A stretch of 64,000 nt of DNA from DASSUW01 sp963811895 (GCA_963811895.1 CAWETE010000006.1:260069-324068); one strand, 5' to 3'; positions 34,304 through 43,917 are shown, numbered from the stretch's first letter. Translations and numbers: made by a program. The notes: generated from the letters alone by a model not told the origin.

Positions 34304-34984
34304 ATGAACCTCCGCAAGACACTGCTCACCGCAGCGGCGACCATCGGCGACGCCGCGGCGCTGCCCGCGGCTGCCAACGCCGCCGTCACGCTCCAGCCCG
34401 GCGCCTACCACGAGACCGACGCCGGCTCGTGCACGCTGAACTTCGCCTACAGCGGCAACGGCAAGACCTACCTCGGCACCGCCGCCCACTGCGTGGCCTC
34501 GATCGGCCAGCGCGTGCGCGACATCGACGGCACCGAGTTCGGCTCCGTCGCCTTCATCGGCGACCAGAACACGACCGCCTGGGACTTCGCCTTCATCGAG
34601 GTCGACGCCGAGGACCTCGGCCGCGTGAGCCCGGCCGTCAAGGGCCACACCGCCTTCCCCAAGGGCTTCACGACCCCCGCCAACACCCTGACCGGCGACC
34701 AGATCCAGCTCTCCGGCTACGGCCTCGGCTACGACACGACGCCGGCCACGCAGGAGCAGCGCAAGGCGGTCATGGGCTTCGACGACACCGAGGTCTACAC
34801 CGTGAGCGGCCCGATCCACTGGGGCGACTCGGGCGGACCGCTCGTCCACATCGGCACCGGCCGCGCGCTCGGCATCGTCAGCCGCCTGTGCGCCGGCGCC
34901 TGCAGCGAGGAGGGCCCGACGGTCCAGGGCATCCTCGCCAAGGCCGCCTCGCGCGGATTCAGCGTCACGCTCAGGACGGTCTGA
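34304..34984 (+). CDS. Secreted trypsin-like serine protease
   Basis: 226 residues with a signal peptide (MNLRKTLL, then an alanine-rich core ending NAAV). The chymotrypsin triad is visible: His in TAAHCV, Asp in WDFAFIEVD and Ser in WGDSGGPLV. The size is that of a minimal secreted protease like streptogrisins but without an obvious long pro-region. I prefer the ATG at 34304 over 34277 because the signal peptide then starts with MNLRK. The last 14 bases overlap the convergent STAS gene. Confidence 0.85.
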   Translation: MNLRKTLLTAAATIGDAAALPAAANAAVTLQPGAYHETDAGSCTLNFAYSGNGKTYLGTAAHCVASIGQRVRDIDGTEFGSVAFIGDQNTTAWDFAFIEVDAEDLGRVSPAVKGHTAFPKGFTTPANTLTGDQIQLSGYGLGYDTTPATQEQRKAVMGFDDTEVYTVSGPIHWGDSGGPLVHIGTGRALGIVSRLCAGACSEEGPTVQGILAKAASRGFSVTLRTV

Positions 34985-35321
34985 GCTCCGGGGGCTCATC
35001 CACCAGGGTGAGCACCCGCTCGAGCTCCATCAGATCGAACACGCGGTTGACGGCGCGCGGACCTCGGACCACCACGAGCTCCGCGCCCGTCGCCGTCAGC
35101 TCGGCGTGCAGGCGCAGCAGCAGCTCGATGCTCATCGAGTCCAGGAACTCGAGCTTGCGCAGGTCGATCACCATCCGCTCGAGCCCCTGGGAGCGCGTGC
35201 GCGTCACCGCCTGCTCGAAGTCGGGCAGCGTGGCGATGTCGAGCTCGCCCTCGACGGCGATGAGCGCATTCGCGCCGAACCGCTCGGCGCTGACATGGAA
35301 CTGACTCGGCTCGTGTGTCAT
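34971..35321 (-). CDS. STAS domain anti-sigma factor antagonist
   Basis: 116 residues, RsbV/SpoIIAA-like. The pattern GELDIATLPDFEQAV, then VIDLRKLEFLDSMSIELLLRLHAEL, includes the phospho-acceptor region; the usual DSxG reads DSMS here. Such proteins bind and sequester anti-sigma kinases. A HATPase-type anti-sigma gene starts 36 bases away on the other strand, its likely partner. Confidence 0.82.
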   Translation of the reverse strand: MTHEPSQFHVSAERFGANALIAVEGELDIATLPDFEQAVTRTRSQGLERMVIDLRKLEFLDSMSIELLLRLHAELTATGAELVVVRGPRAVNRVFDLMELERVLTLVDEPPELRPS

Positions 35322-35333
35322 CCGCGCTCAAGA

Positions 35334-35339
35334 GGGTAT
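35334..35339 (+). promoter_or_regulatory. Possible general-stress sigma -10 (GGGTAT) before the anti-sigma kinase gene
   Basis: GGGTAT matches the SigB-type -10 hexamer. GTGTGT at 35313-35318, 15 bases upstream, is a weak -35 candidate (consensus GTTT-like). A stress-sigma promoter before an anti-sigma gene would be a common autoregulatory layout. Confidence 0.35.
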
Positions 35340-35356
35340 TTGCAAGGCGATCCTCC

Positions 35357-35731
35357 ATGCCAGAGTCGGTCCTGACCCTCCAGCGCACGGTACGGGCCCC
35401 GCGCGAGGCGCGGGACCGGATCCGGGCGCTCGAACCGCAGCTCGGTCCCCAGCGGACCGACGACGCTGTCCTGCTCGTGTCGGAGCTCGTGACCAACGCC
35501 GTCAAGTACGGGCCGGAGCACGGCGAGATCCGCCTGATCGTCGGCGAGCACGACTCGACCATGCGCGTCACCGTGCACGACACCGGCGCCGGCCCGCTGC
35601 CCGAGATGCGTCCCCGGGAGCGTCTGCCGCACGAGGGCGGCGGCCACGGGCTCCGGCTCGTCGACCGCGTCGCGGACCGCTGGGGCGTCGAGCGCGGCAG
35701 CACCCGGGTCTGGTTCGAGATCGACCTGTGA
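35357..35731 (+). CDS. Anti-sigma factor kinase (RsbW-like HATPase)
   Basis: 124 residues of the GHKL ATPase fold: N box LLVSELVTNAVKYG, G1 box VTVHDTGAGPLP and G2 box GGGHGLRLVDRVADRWG. Stand-alone proteins of this size bind a sigma factor and phosphorylate a STAS antagonist. It is divergent from such a STAS gene, supporting a partner-switching pair. No sigma factor gene is present in the window. Confidence 0.82.
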   Translation: MPESVLTLQRTVRAPREARDRIRALEPQLGPQRTDDAVLLVSELVTNAVKYGPEHGEIRLIVGEHDSTMRVTVHDTGAGPLPEMRPRERLPHEGGGHGLRLVDRVADRWGVERGSTRVWFEIDL

Positions 35732-35733
35732 GG

Positions 35734-35739
35734 TAGTCT
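35734..35739 (+). promoter_or_regulatory. Candidate -10 element of the leucine leader transcript (TAGTCT)
   Basis: TAGTCT ends 10 bases before the leader-peptide ATG at 35750, so the leader peptide would be translated from a leaderless or very short 5' end. The same hexamer precedes ilvC. Confidence 0.45.
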
Positions 35740-35749
35740 TCGCCGTCGC

Positions 35750-35800
35750 ATGTCGCGCCGGCTTCACCTTCTCCTTCTCCTCCCCCTTCGGGGGGAATAA
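35750..35800 (+). CDS. Leucine-rich leader peptide of leuA (MSRRLHLLLLLPLRGE)
   Basis: A 16-residue frame that ends in TAA, 72 bases before leuA. Seven of its sixteen residues are leucine (CTT and CTC codons), five of them in a row, which is the mark of ribosome-mediated attenuation of leucine genes. Leaders of this kind are known before leuA in other actinobacteria. A candidate -10 lies directly upstream. The end of the frame holds a perfect TCCCCC-TTCG-GGGGGA hairpin. The peptide itself probably has no function beyond stalling when charged leucine tRNA is scarce. Confidence 0.78.
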   Translation: MSRRLHLLLLLPLRGE

Positions 35801-35864
35801 CGCGTGGCGGCCGCGAAGCCGCAAACCCAGCACGAAGGAGCAGGTACCAGAAGCCGAGAAGGAG
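35771..35864 (+). promoter_or_regulatory. leuA attenuator region with hidden ribosome-binding site
   Basis: CTCCTTCTC at 35771-35779, inside the leucine codon run, is perfectly complementary to GAGAAGGAG at 35856-35864, which is the leuA ribosome-binding site. Between them lie the UUCG-loop hairpin at 35781-35796, a GCGGC/GCCGC hairpin at 35807-35822, and a second GAAGGAG at 35834-35840 that could also pair. A ribosome stalled on the leucine codons would cover the CU-rich strand and free the leuA site. Confidence 0.6.
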
Positions 35865-35872
35865 CACGCGAC

Positions 35873-37431
<1,559 letters not shown>

Positions 37432-37432
<1 letters not shown>

Positions 37433-38055
37433 TGCGCATCCTCCGTCTCGACGAGATCGAGCCGGTCCCGAGCGGCGGGGTCGGCTACCGGCTCGTGCGC
37501 CGCGCGCTCGGGATCAGGGCCTTCGGGATCAACGCGTTCACCGCCGACGCCGGCGCCGAGCTGATCGAGGAGCACGACGAGGTCGGGAGCAACGCCGGCC
37601 GCCACGAGGAGCTCTACGTCGTCCTCGGCGGCCGCGCGCGCTTCACGATCGACGGCGAGGACCACGAGGTGACGGCCGGCACGTTCGTGTTCCTGCCCGA
37701 TCCCGAGTCGCGGCGCTCGGCCGTCGCGCTCGAGGACGGCACCAGCGCGATCGCGATCGGCGGCAAGGTGGGGGAGCCGTACGAGGTGTCGCCGTGGGAG
37801 ACCGCGACGGCCGCGAGCGGCCTCGCCGCCGCCGGCGACCCCGGCGCGGCGGCCGACCTGATGGCCGAGGCGCCGGCCGATCATGCGGGCTCGCTCTACA
37901 ACCTCGCGTGCTTCGAGGCGCTCGCCGGCCGCCGCGAGGCGGCGATCGAGCATCTGTGCGCGGCGTTCGAGCTCGAGCCCGAGACGGTGCTCGGCTGGGC
38001 GGCGAAGGACAGCGACCTGGACTCGCTGCGCGACGACCCGTCCTTCCCCGCGTAG
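37432..38055 (+). CDS. Cupin domain protein with a C-terminal TPR-like segment
   Basis: 207 residues. The first 120 form a cupin (EEHDEVGSNAGRHEELYVVLGGRARFTIDG, then GTFVFLPDPESRR). The rest reads like two TPR helices pairs (GSLYNLACFEALAGRREAAIEHLCAAFELEPE). Its ATG shares a base with the leuA stop. Its role beside leuA is unknown; a metabolite-sensing or storage role is possible but not shown. The cupin half resembles the protein at 26619-27005. Confidence 0.75.
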
Positions 38056-38058
38056 GCT
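38053..38058 (+). promoter_or_regulatory. Candidate -10 element of the permease-Usp gene (TAGGCT)
   Basis: TAGGCT overlaps the stop codon of the cupin gene and ends 8 bases before the ATG at 38067. The same hexamer and spacing occur before rpsD at 43944-43949. Confidence 0.4.
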
Positions 38059-38066
38059 GACGGCCG

Positions 38067-39968
38067 ATGGCCAGGCGCAGGTTGGAAGGCCTCGAGCGCG
38101 TGCTCGGGGCGAACGCCCTCTTCTCGACCGCGTACGGGAACGTCGGCTCGTCGATCTACTACGCGCTCGGCCTCGTCGCGTCGTTCGCGCTCGGGCTGAC
38201 CCCGGTCGTCTTCATCATCACGGGGTTCTTCTTCTTCTGCACGGCCGCCACCTACGCCGAGGCGACCACGATGTACCCCGAGGCGGGCGGCTCCTCGAGC
38301 TTCGCGCGGCGCGCCTTCAACGAGTTCTGGTCGTTCGTCGCGGCGTGGGCGCAGATGCTGACCTACATCGCGACGATCGCCATCTCGGCGTTCTTCGTGC
38401 CGCACTACATCGGCGGGCTGTTCTGGGATCCGCTGCGCTCCTCGCCCGGCGACATCATCGCCGGCTGCCTCGTGATCGCCGTGCTCGCCGCGATCAACGT
38501 GTTCGGCGCCAAGGAGTCGACCGGAGTCAACATCCTGCTGGCGGTCATCGACTTCGCCACGCAGCTGCTGCTGGTGCTGGTCGGCCTCTTCCTCGTCTTC
38601 TCGCCCGAGGTGCTGGTCGACAACATCCAGCTCGGCGTGGCGCCGGAGTGGAAGGACTTCGTGCTCGCGATCCCGATCGGCATGCTCGCCTACACGGGCA
38701 TCGAGACGATCTCGAACATGTCCGAGGAGGCGCGCGACGAGGCGAAGACGATCCCCACCGCCATCAACCGCGTCCGGATCGCCGTCTTCGCCATCTACTT
38801 CACGCTCCCCGCCGTGGCGCTGTCGGCGCTGCCGGTCACCTTCAACGAGCAGACCGGCGAGTACCAGACGCTGCTGGGCCTGACCGAGGAGGAGGGCGGC
38901 TACGCCGGCGACCCGATCCTCGGCGTCGTCAAGGCGATCGACCTCGGCCCGCTGCAGTCGATCGGCGAGATCTACGTCGGCCTGCTGGCGGCCACGATCC
39001 TCTTCCTGGCCACCAACGCGGGCATCATCGGCGTGTCGCGCCTCGTGTACTCGATGGGCATCCACCGCCAGCTGCCCGACGCGCTGCGCACTCTGCACCC
39101 GCGCTTCCGCACGCCGTGGATCGGCATCCTCGTCTTCTCCACCTTCGCGATCCTCGTCGTGCTCCCCGGCCAGGAGGAGTTCCTCGGCGCGATCTACTCG
39201 TTCGGCGCGCTGCTGTCCTTCACGATGGCGCACGCCGCCGTCACGGCGCTGCGGATCAAGCTGCCGGAGTTCCCGCGCAGCTACCGCGGGCCGTGGAACA
39301 TGAGCTGGCGCGGCTACGACCTGCCGCTGTTCGCGATCGTGGGCGGGAGCTTCACGGCCGTCGCCTTCGTCGTGATCGTCGCGCTCAACATCAGGGTCGC
39401 CGCCGCGGGCGTCGGCTGGCTGGTGGTCGGGATCCTCATCTACGTCGCCTTCCGCCGCCGCCACGGGCTCGACCTCGTCTCCACGGTCAAGGTGGCGATC
39501 CCGCAGCCGGTGGTCGACCACGAGGCGGAGTACGACTCGGTCCTCGTCCCGCTGGTGGACGGCATGTACGACGAGCACGTGATGGCGACCGCGGTCAAGC
39601 TCGCGGCGCGCAAGCGGCGTGGGATCCACGTCCTGGCCATGGTCACCGTCCCGAACGCGCTGGCGATCGACGCGACGATGCCCGAGGAGGAGTCGGCGGC
39701 CGACTCGGTGATCGAGCAGGCGCGCATCCAGGGCGGCCGGCGCGTGTCCGGCCACAAGGAGAAGATCCGCGCCGGCCAGGCCGGGCGGCGCATCATCGAG
39801 GAGGCGACCGACATGCGCGCGGCGGCGATCGTGATGCCGCTGCCGCGCCGCGTGGCGGGCGCCTCGCTGTTCGGCAAGACGCTCGAGACGGTGCTGACCG
39901 AGCGCCCGTGCCGGGTGATCATCGAGTCGCTGCCCGACGGGCGCGCGGTCAGCCGGCCGCCTCGTTGA
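38067..39968 (+). CDS. APC-superfamily permease with a fused C-terminal Usp-like domain
   Basis: 633 residues. About twelve membrane segments fill residues 20-470, beginning NALFSTAYGNVGSSIYYALG, the APC helix-1 substrate region. From about residue 490 a soluble Usp-like domain follows (YDSVLVPLVDGMYDEHVMATAVKLA, then AAAIVMPLPRRVAGASLFGKTLETVL). The glycine nucleotide motif of ATP-binding Usp proteins is not kept there. The permease and Usp genes at 10804-12719 have the same pairing as separate proteins. The last 20 bases overlap the convergent Nramp-like gene. Confidence 0.85.
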   Translation: MARRRLEGLERVLGANALFSTAYGNVGSSIYYALGLVASFALGLTPVVFIITGFFFFCTAATYAEATTMYPEAGGSSSFARRAFNEFWSFVAAWAQMLTYIATIAISAFFVPHYIGGLFWDPLRSSPGDIIAGCLVIAVLAAINVFGAKESTGVNILLAVIDFATQLLLVLVGLFLVFSPEVLVDNIQLGVAPEWKDFVLAIPIGMLAYTGIETISNMSEEARDEAKTIPTAINRVRIAVFAIYFTLPAVALSALPVTFNEQTGEYQTLLGLTEEEGGYAGDPILGVVKAIDLGPLQSIGEIYVGLLAATILFLATNAGIIGVSRLVYSMGIHRQLPDALRTLHPRFRTPWIGILVFSTFAILVVLPGQEEFLGAIYSFGALLSFTMAHAAVTALRIKLPEFPRSYRGPWNMSWRGYDLPLFAIVGGSFTAVAFVVIVALNIRVAAAGVGWLVVGILIYVAFRRRHGLDLVSTVKVAIPQPVVDHEAEYDSVLVPLVDGMYDEHVMATAVKLAARKRRGIHVLAMVTVPNALAIDATMPEEESAADSVIEQARIQGGRRVSGHKEKIRAGQAGRRIIEEATDMRAAAIVMPLPRRVAGASLFGKTLETVLTERPCRVIIESLPDGRAVSRPPR

Positions 39969-41373
39969 TCACCACGAGCACCGACATCACGCCGAACATG
40001 CAGAACGCGAAGGCCAGCACGGCGAGCCGCACGCCGCGGATCTTCAGCGGCTCGGGCATGAAGCGCCGGTTGATGACGATCAGCAGCGCCGAGTAGATGA
40101 ACATCGCGCCGCCGCTGAGCGCGGCCGACAGCACGACCAGAGTCAGCGGCTGGTCGAAGCCCGACAGCAGCACGGCGGTGCCGAACAGGATGATCCCCCA
40201 GACGAAGGCGAAGTACAGCTTGCTCTCGGTCCAGCGCTTGCTGTCGCGCAGGTAGCCGACGCGCAGCACGTCGGCCACCAGGCGGCTCACGTAGTCGATG
40301 ATCCCGAGCGCGGCGCCGAACAGGCTGATCGCGCCGATCAGCCAGAACAGCGTGCCGAACCAGGCGCCGACGCTGTCCTTGAGCACCTCGCCTTCGAGCT
40401 GGATGAAGTCGAAGTTGTCCTCCTCGATGGCCGGGTTGCCGTAGACCGTCGAGTAGGCGACGAGCGAGAAGACGATGATCGTGACCGCGCCGATCACGAA
40501 GAACGAGAAGAACTGCTCGATGTTGGCCTTGCGCCACCAGTCCCGCCAGCGGGCCATGTTCTCCTCGTCGGGCGTGAACACGTAGCCCTGCCCCGAGTTG
40601 GCCGCCTCCTCGGAGCCGGTGATGGGGGAGACCACGCGCGGTGCGTACTTGCCCATCCCGTAGCCCTTGTCGCGGATCCAGTTGCTCAGCACCAGGTTGT
40701 TGGTCCCGCCCGCGCCCGCGTACGCGAGAGCGCCGAGCAGGACGGCCCACTCGAGGTCGCCGGTCGGGAAGTTGCCGAACTCGGTGACGATCTGGTGGGC
40801 GTCCGACCAGCCGGCCGCGGTGACGGCGGTGGTGAGGGCGACCACCAGGAAGACGAGCACGAGCGCGACCTTGCCGAACTCGAGCTTCTCGATCGTCTGG
40901 TAGACGACCGGCGAGGCCGACAGCGCGATCCCGATCGCGAACAGCGCGCAGATGGCGATCACATTGGGGTCGCCGCCGCCGGTCAGGAAGGTGGTGATGG
41001 TGGCCGCGCTGACCACCCAGCCCGGCCACATGTTGGGGACGATCGCGCAGGCGACCATCACGAGCCCGAACGGCTTCCACAGCCGCTGGAAGCCCGTGAT
41101 GGCGGTCTCCCCGGTGGCGAGCGTGTAGCGCTCGACCTCCATGTTGATGAAGTACTGCGTGAGCAGGCCGACGATCGCCGCCCACAGGAAGACGAGCCCG
41201 ACCTGGGAGGTGATGTAGGGCCACAGGATGTACTCGCCGGAGGCGATCCCGACCCCGACGAGGATCACGCTCGGGCCGATGATCTTCCGCAGCGGCGGCG
41301 CCGCCGGGAGCTCGCGCTGCTCGACCGGGCCGATGGTGGCCTCGGGGATGCGTGGGGGTGCCTCGATCGCCAT
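39949..41373 (-). CDS. Nramp-family transporter lacking the usual metal-binding motifs
   Basis: 474 residues with about eleven to twelve membrane segments. It fits the Nramp/SLC11 family in layout, but helix 1 reads GPSVILVGVGIASGEYILWPYI, so the DPGN metal motif is ASGE, and the helix-6 MPH motif is absent (AYAGAGGTNNLVLSNWIRDKG). It may therefore carry something other than Mn2+ or Fe2+. An acidic insertion (VFTPDEENMARWRDWW) lies near the middle. Its ATG is 46 bases from a divergent XRE regulator across a perfect operator-like dyad. Confidence 0.72.
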   Translation of the reverse strand: MAIEAPPRIPEATIGPVEQRELPAAPPLRKIIGPSVILVGVGIASGEYILWPYITSQVGLVFLWAAIVGLLTQYFINMEVERYTLATGETAITGFQRLWKPFGLVMVACAIVPNMWPGWVVSAATITTFLTGGGDPNVIAICALFAIGIALSASPVVYQTIEKLEFGKVALVLVFLVVALTTAVTAAGWSDAHQIVTEFGNFPTGDLEWAVLLGALAYAGAGGTNNLVLSNWIRDKGYGMGKYAPRVVSPITGSEEAANSGQGYVFTPDEENMARWRDWWRKANIEQFFSFFVIGAVTIIVFSLVAYSTVYGNPAIEEDNFDFIQLEGEVLKDSVGAWFGTLFWLIGAISLFGAALGIIDYVSRLVADVLRVGYLRDSKRWTESKLYFAFVWGIILFGTAVLLSGFDQPLTLVVLSAALSGGAMFIYSALLIVINRRFMPEPLKIRGVRLAVLAFAFCMFGVMSVLVVINEAAG

Positions 41374-41395
41374 GCGGCGGGCCTACCCGGAATTG

Positions 41396-41415
41396 CTGTA
41401 CGTGATAACGTACAG
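41396..41415. promoter_or_regulatory. Operator-like dyad CTGTACGT-GATA-ACGTACAG
   Basis: A perfect 8-bp inverted repeat with a 4-base centre lies in the 46-base gap between the Nramp-like gene and the XRE/cupin gene. It overlaps TAACGT (41406-41411), a -10 candidate 8 bases before the XRE ATG, so binding would block that promoter. Autoregulation by the XRE protein is the simplest reading. Confidence 0.65.
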
Positions 41416-41419
41416 ACGT

Positions 41420-42001
41420 ATGGCAGCGGCCGTCGAGTCCCTCCCGGCCATCGGGCCGCGGGTGAAGGCGCTGCGGGAGGCGATGGACCTCTCGCTGCGC
41501 GACCTCGCCGTGCGCTCCGGCGTGAGCGCGCCGATGCTCTCGCAGGTCGAGCGCGGCGAGACGAGCCCGACGCTCCAGGTGGCGGCCCGCATCGCCTCCG
41601 GCCTCGAGCTGCGCCTGTCGCAGCTGCTGCGGCTCGACGAGGGCGGGACGGTGAGCATCGTGCGCGCCGGCGAGGGCCGTCGCGGCGGCGCCGACGGCCA
41701 CGGCTACGAGGTGCTCAGCCCGCCGCTGCCGGGCCTGCGGTCCGAGCTTTCCAGACACCGTCTGACACCGGGGGCGGTGACCGGCGGACCCGGTGACCCG
41801 CCGATGCACGAGCCCGGCTCGCGCGAGACCGCCGTCGTCGAGGCCGGCGAGCTGACGCTGCTCGTCGACGGCCAGACGCACCGCCTCGCGAAGGGCGACT
41901 GCGTGACCTTCGACGCCGACCTTCCGCACCACTTCGAGAACCATGGAGAGGAGGAGGCCGTCCTGCTGGCCGTCGTGTCCGCGGGGCTGCGCCGCTCATG
42001 A
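41420..42001 (+). CDS. XRE-family regulator with a C-terminal cupin sensor
   Basis: 193 residues. The helix-turn-helix lies at about residues 12-65 (GPRVKALREAMDLSLRDLAVRSGVSAPMLSQVERGETSPTLQVAARIA) and a cupin at about 120-190 (HEPGSRETAVVEAGELTLLVDGQTHRL). Proteins of this type, such as PuuR and SutR, sense small molecules through the cupin. The ATG at 41420 is the only start after the dyad. It overlaps leuC as ATGA, so a regulator is cotranscribed with leucine genes, and it is divergent from the Nramp-like transporter. Confidence 0.87.
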   Translation: MAAAVESLPAIGPRVKALREAMDLSLRDLAVRSGVSAPMLSQVERGETSPTLQVAARIASGLELRLSQLLRLDEGGTVSIVRAGEGRRGGADGHGYEVLSPPLPGLRSELSRHRLTPGAVTGGPGDPPMHEPGSRETAVVEAGELTLLVDGQTHRLAKGDCVTFDADLPHHFENHGEEEAVLLAVVSAGLRRS

Positions 42002-43356
42002 GCCCGACCACCCTGTTCGACAAGATCTGGGCGGCACACGAGGTGGCGCCCGGCCTGATCTACATCGACCTCCACCTCGTGCACGAGGTCACCAGCGCGC
42101 AGGCCTTCGACGGGCTGCGGCTCGCCGGCCGCCAGGTGCGCCGGACCGACCGCACGCTGGCCACCGCCGACCACAACGTGCCGACCGACGGCACGGCGGT
42201 CTCCGAGCGGATCCGCGACGAGCTCTCGCGCGTGCAGGTCCAGACGCTCGAGCGCAACTGCGAGGAGTTCGGCGTCCCGCTGTACTCGATCGGCAACTCC
42301 CGCCAGGGCATCGTGCACGTGATCGGGCCGGAGCTCGGCCTCACCCAGCCGGGCATGACGATCGTCTGCGGCGACTCGCACACCGCCACCCACGGCGCCT
42401 TCGGCGCGCTCGCCTTCGGCATCGGCACCAGCGAGGTCGAGCACGTGCTCGCCACCCAGTGCCTCGCCCAGCGCAAGCCCAAGTCGATGCGGATCAACTA
42501 CTCGGGCGAGCTCGGCTTCGGCGTCACGCCCAAGGACCTGATCCTCGGCACGATCGGCCAGATGGGCACCAACGGCGCCGCCGGCCACGTCGTCGAGTAC
42601 GCCGGGCCGGTCATCGAGGGGCTCTCGATGGAGGGCCGGATGACGATCTGCAACATGACGATCGAGGGCGGCGGCCGGGCCGGCATGGTCGCCCCCGACG
42701 ACACCACCTTCGAGTGGGTCGCCGGCCGCCCGGCGGCGCCCGCCGAGATCGACCCCGCCTGGCGCGAGCTCAGGACCGACGAGGGCGCGAGCTTCGACAA
42801 GGAGATCGACGTCGACGCGGGCGCGCTGTCGCCGCTCGTCACGTGGGGGACGAACCCCGGGATGGTCGTCCCCGTCACCGAGGCGGTGCCCGAGCCGCAG
42901 GGCGAGGGCGACCACCGTGCGCTGAAGTACATGGCGCTCGAGGCCGGGACGCCGATCCAGGAGATCAAGCTCGACCGCGTGTTCATCGGCTCGTGCACCA
43001 ACTCGCGGATCGGCGACCTGCGCGCGGCCGCCGAGGTGGTCAAGGGCCGCCGCGTGGCCTCGACGGTCGACGCCATGGTCGTCCCCGGCTCGCAGCAGGT
43101 GGCCGCCCAGGCCGAGAAGGAGGGCCTCGACGAGGTCTTCCGCGCCGCCGGGTTCGACTGGCGGACGGCGGGCTGCTCGATGTGCCTGGGGATGAACCCG
43201 GACATCCTGGCGCCGGGCGAGCGCTGCGCCTCGACCTCCAACCGCAACTTCGAGGGGCGCCAGGGCCGCGGCGGGCGCACCCACCTCGTCTCGCCCCAGA
43301 TGGCCGCCGCGGCGGCGATCGAGGGGCACTTCGTCGACATCCGGGAGTGGTCCTAG
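41998..43356 (+). CDS. leuC: 3-Isopropylmalate dehydratase large subunit
   Basis: 452 residues of the aconitase family; with LeuD it isomerises 2- to 3-isopropylmalate in leucine synthesis. The [4Fe-4S] cysteines are visible in IGSCTNSRIGD and CSMCLGMNPD. The substrate motif VCGDSHTATHGAFGALAFGIGTSEVEHV is intact. It is translationally coupled to the XRE gene before it and directly abuts leuD. At about 450 residues it is the bacterial LeuC type. Confidence 0.94.
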   Translation: MSPTTLFDKIWAAHEVAPGLIYIDLHLVHEVTSAQAFDGLRLAGRQVRRTDRTLATADHNVPTDGTAVSERIRDELSRVQVQTLERNCEEFGVPLYSIGNSRQGIVHVIGPELGLTQPGMTIVCGDSHTATHGAFGALAFGIGTSEVEHVLATQCLAQRKPKSMRINYSGELGFGVTPKDLILGTIGQMGTNGAAGHVVEYAGPVIEGLSMEGRMTICNMTIEGGGRAGMVAPDDTTFEWVAGRPAAPAEIDPAWRELRTDEGASFDKEIDVDAGALSPLVTWGTNPGMVVPVTEAVPEPQGEGDHRALKYMALEAGTPIQEIKLDRVFIGSCTNSRIGDLRAAAEVVKGRRVASTVDAMVVPGSQQVAAQAEKEGLDEVFRAAGFDWRTAGCSMCLGMNPDILAPGERCASTSNRNFEGRQGRGGRTHLVSPQMAAAAAIEGHFVDIREWS

Positions 43357-43917
43357 ATGGAACCGGTCCAGCTCGTCTCGGGTGACGTCAGCGTGCTCGA
43401 CCGCGCCGACGTCGACACCGACCAGATCATCCCCAAGCAGTTCCTCAAGCGCGTGGAGCGCACCGGCTTCGGCGAGTTCCTGTTCTACGACTGGGCCAAG
43501 GAGGACGGCTGGGACCTGCCGTCGAACCCGATCCTCGCCACCGGCCCGAACTTCGGCTGCGGCTCCTCGCGCGAGCACGCCCCGTGGGCGCTGCAGGACT
43601 ACGGCTTCCAGGCAGTGGTGGCCGCCAGCTTCGCCGACATCTTCTTCAGCAACTGCACGAAGATCGGCCTGCTGCCGGTCGTGATCCCGGATGACGAGGT
43701 CCACGCGCTGATGCAGGCCGGCTCGGGCGAGATCGACCTCGAGGCGCTCGAGGTGCGCTTCGACGGCCGCTCCGTGCCGTTCGAGCTCGACGCCGAGACG
43801 CAGCGCCGGCTGCTCAACGGGCTCGACGACATCGCCGTCTCGCTGCAGGATGTGGAGGCGATCGACGCCTACGAACGCGACCGCGAGCGCGGCGGTCCGG
43901 TGACCACCTCGCTGTAA
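43357..43917 (+). CDS. leuD: 3-Isopropylmalate dehydratase small subunit
   Basis: 186 residues. The swivel domain shows DTDQIIPKQFLKRVERTGFG near the start and FGCGSSREHAPWALQDYGF, the usual LeuD signature. It begins right after the leuC stop and forms the heterodimer with LeuC. Its stop lies 40 bases before the rpsD gene. Confidence 0.94.
   Translation: MEPVQLVSGDVSVLDRADVDTDQIIPKQFLKRVERTGFGEFLFYDWAKEDGWDLPSNPILATGPNFGCGSSREHAPWALQDYGFQAVVAASFADIFFSNCTKIGLLPVVIPDDEVHALMQAGSGEIDLEALEVRFDGRSVPFELDAETQRRLLNGLDDIAVSLQDVEAIDAYERDRERGGPVTTSL

Noticed and set aside
35804..35872. GTG at 35804 as the leuA start, adding 23 residues.
   Set aside because: It would translate through the attenuator region; ATG at 35873 has a good ribosome-binding site and begins at the conserved domain.
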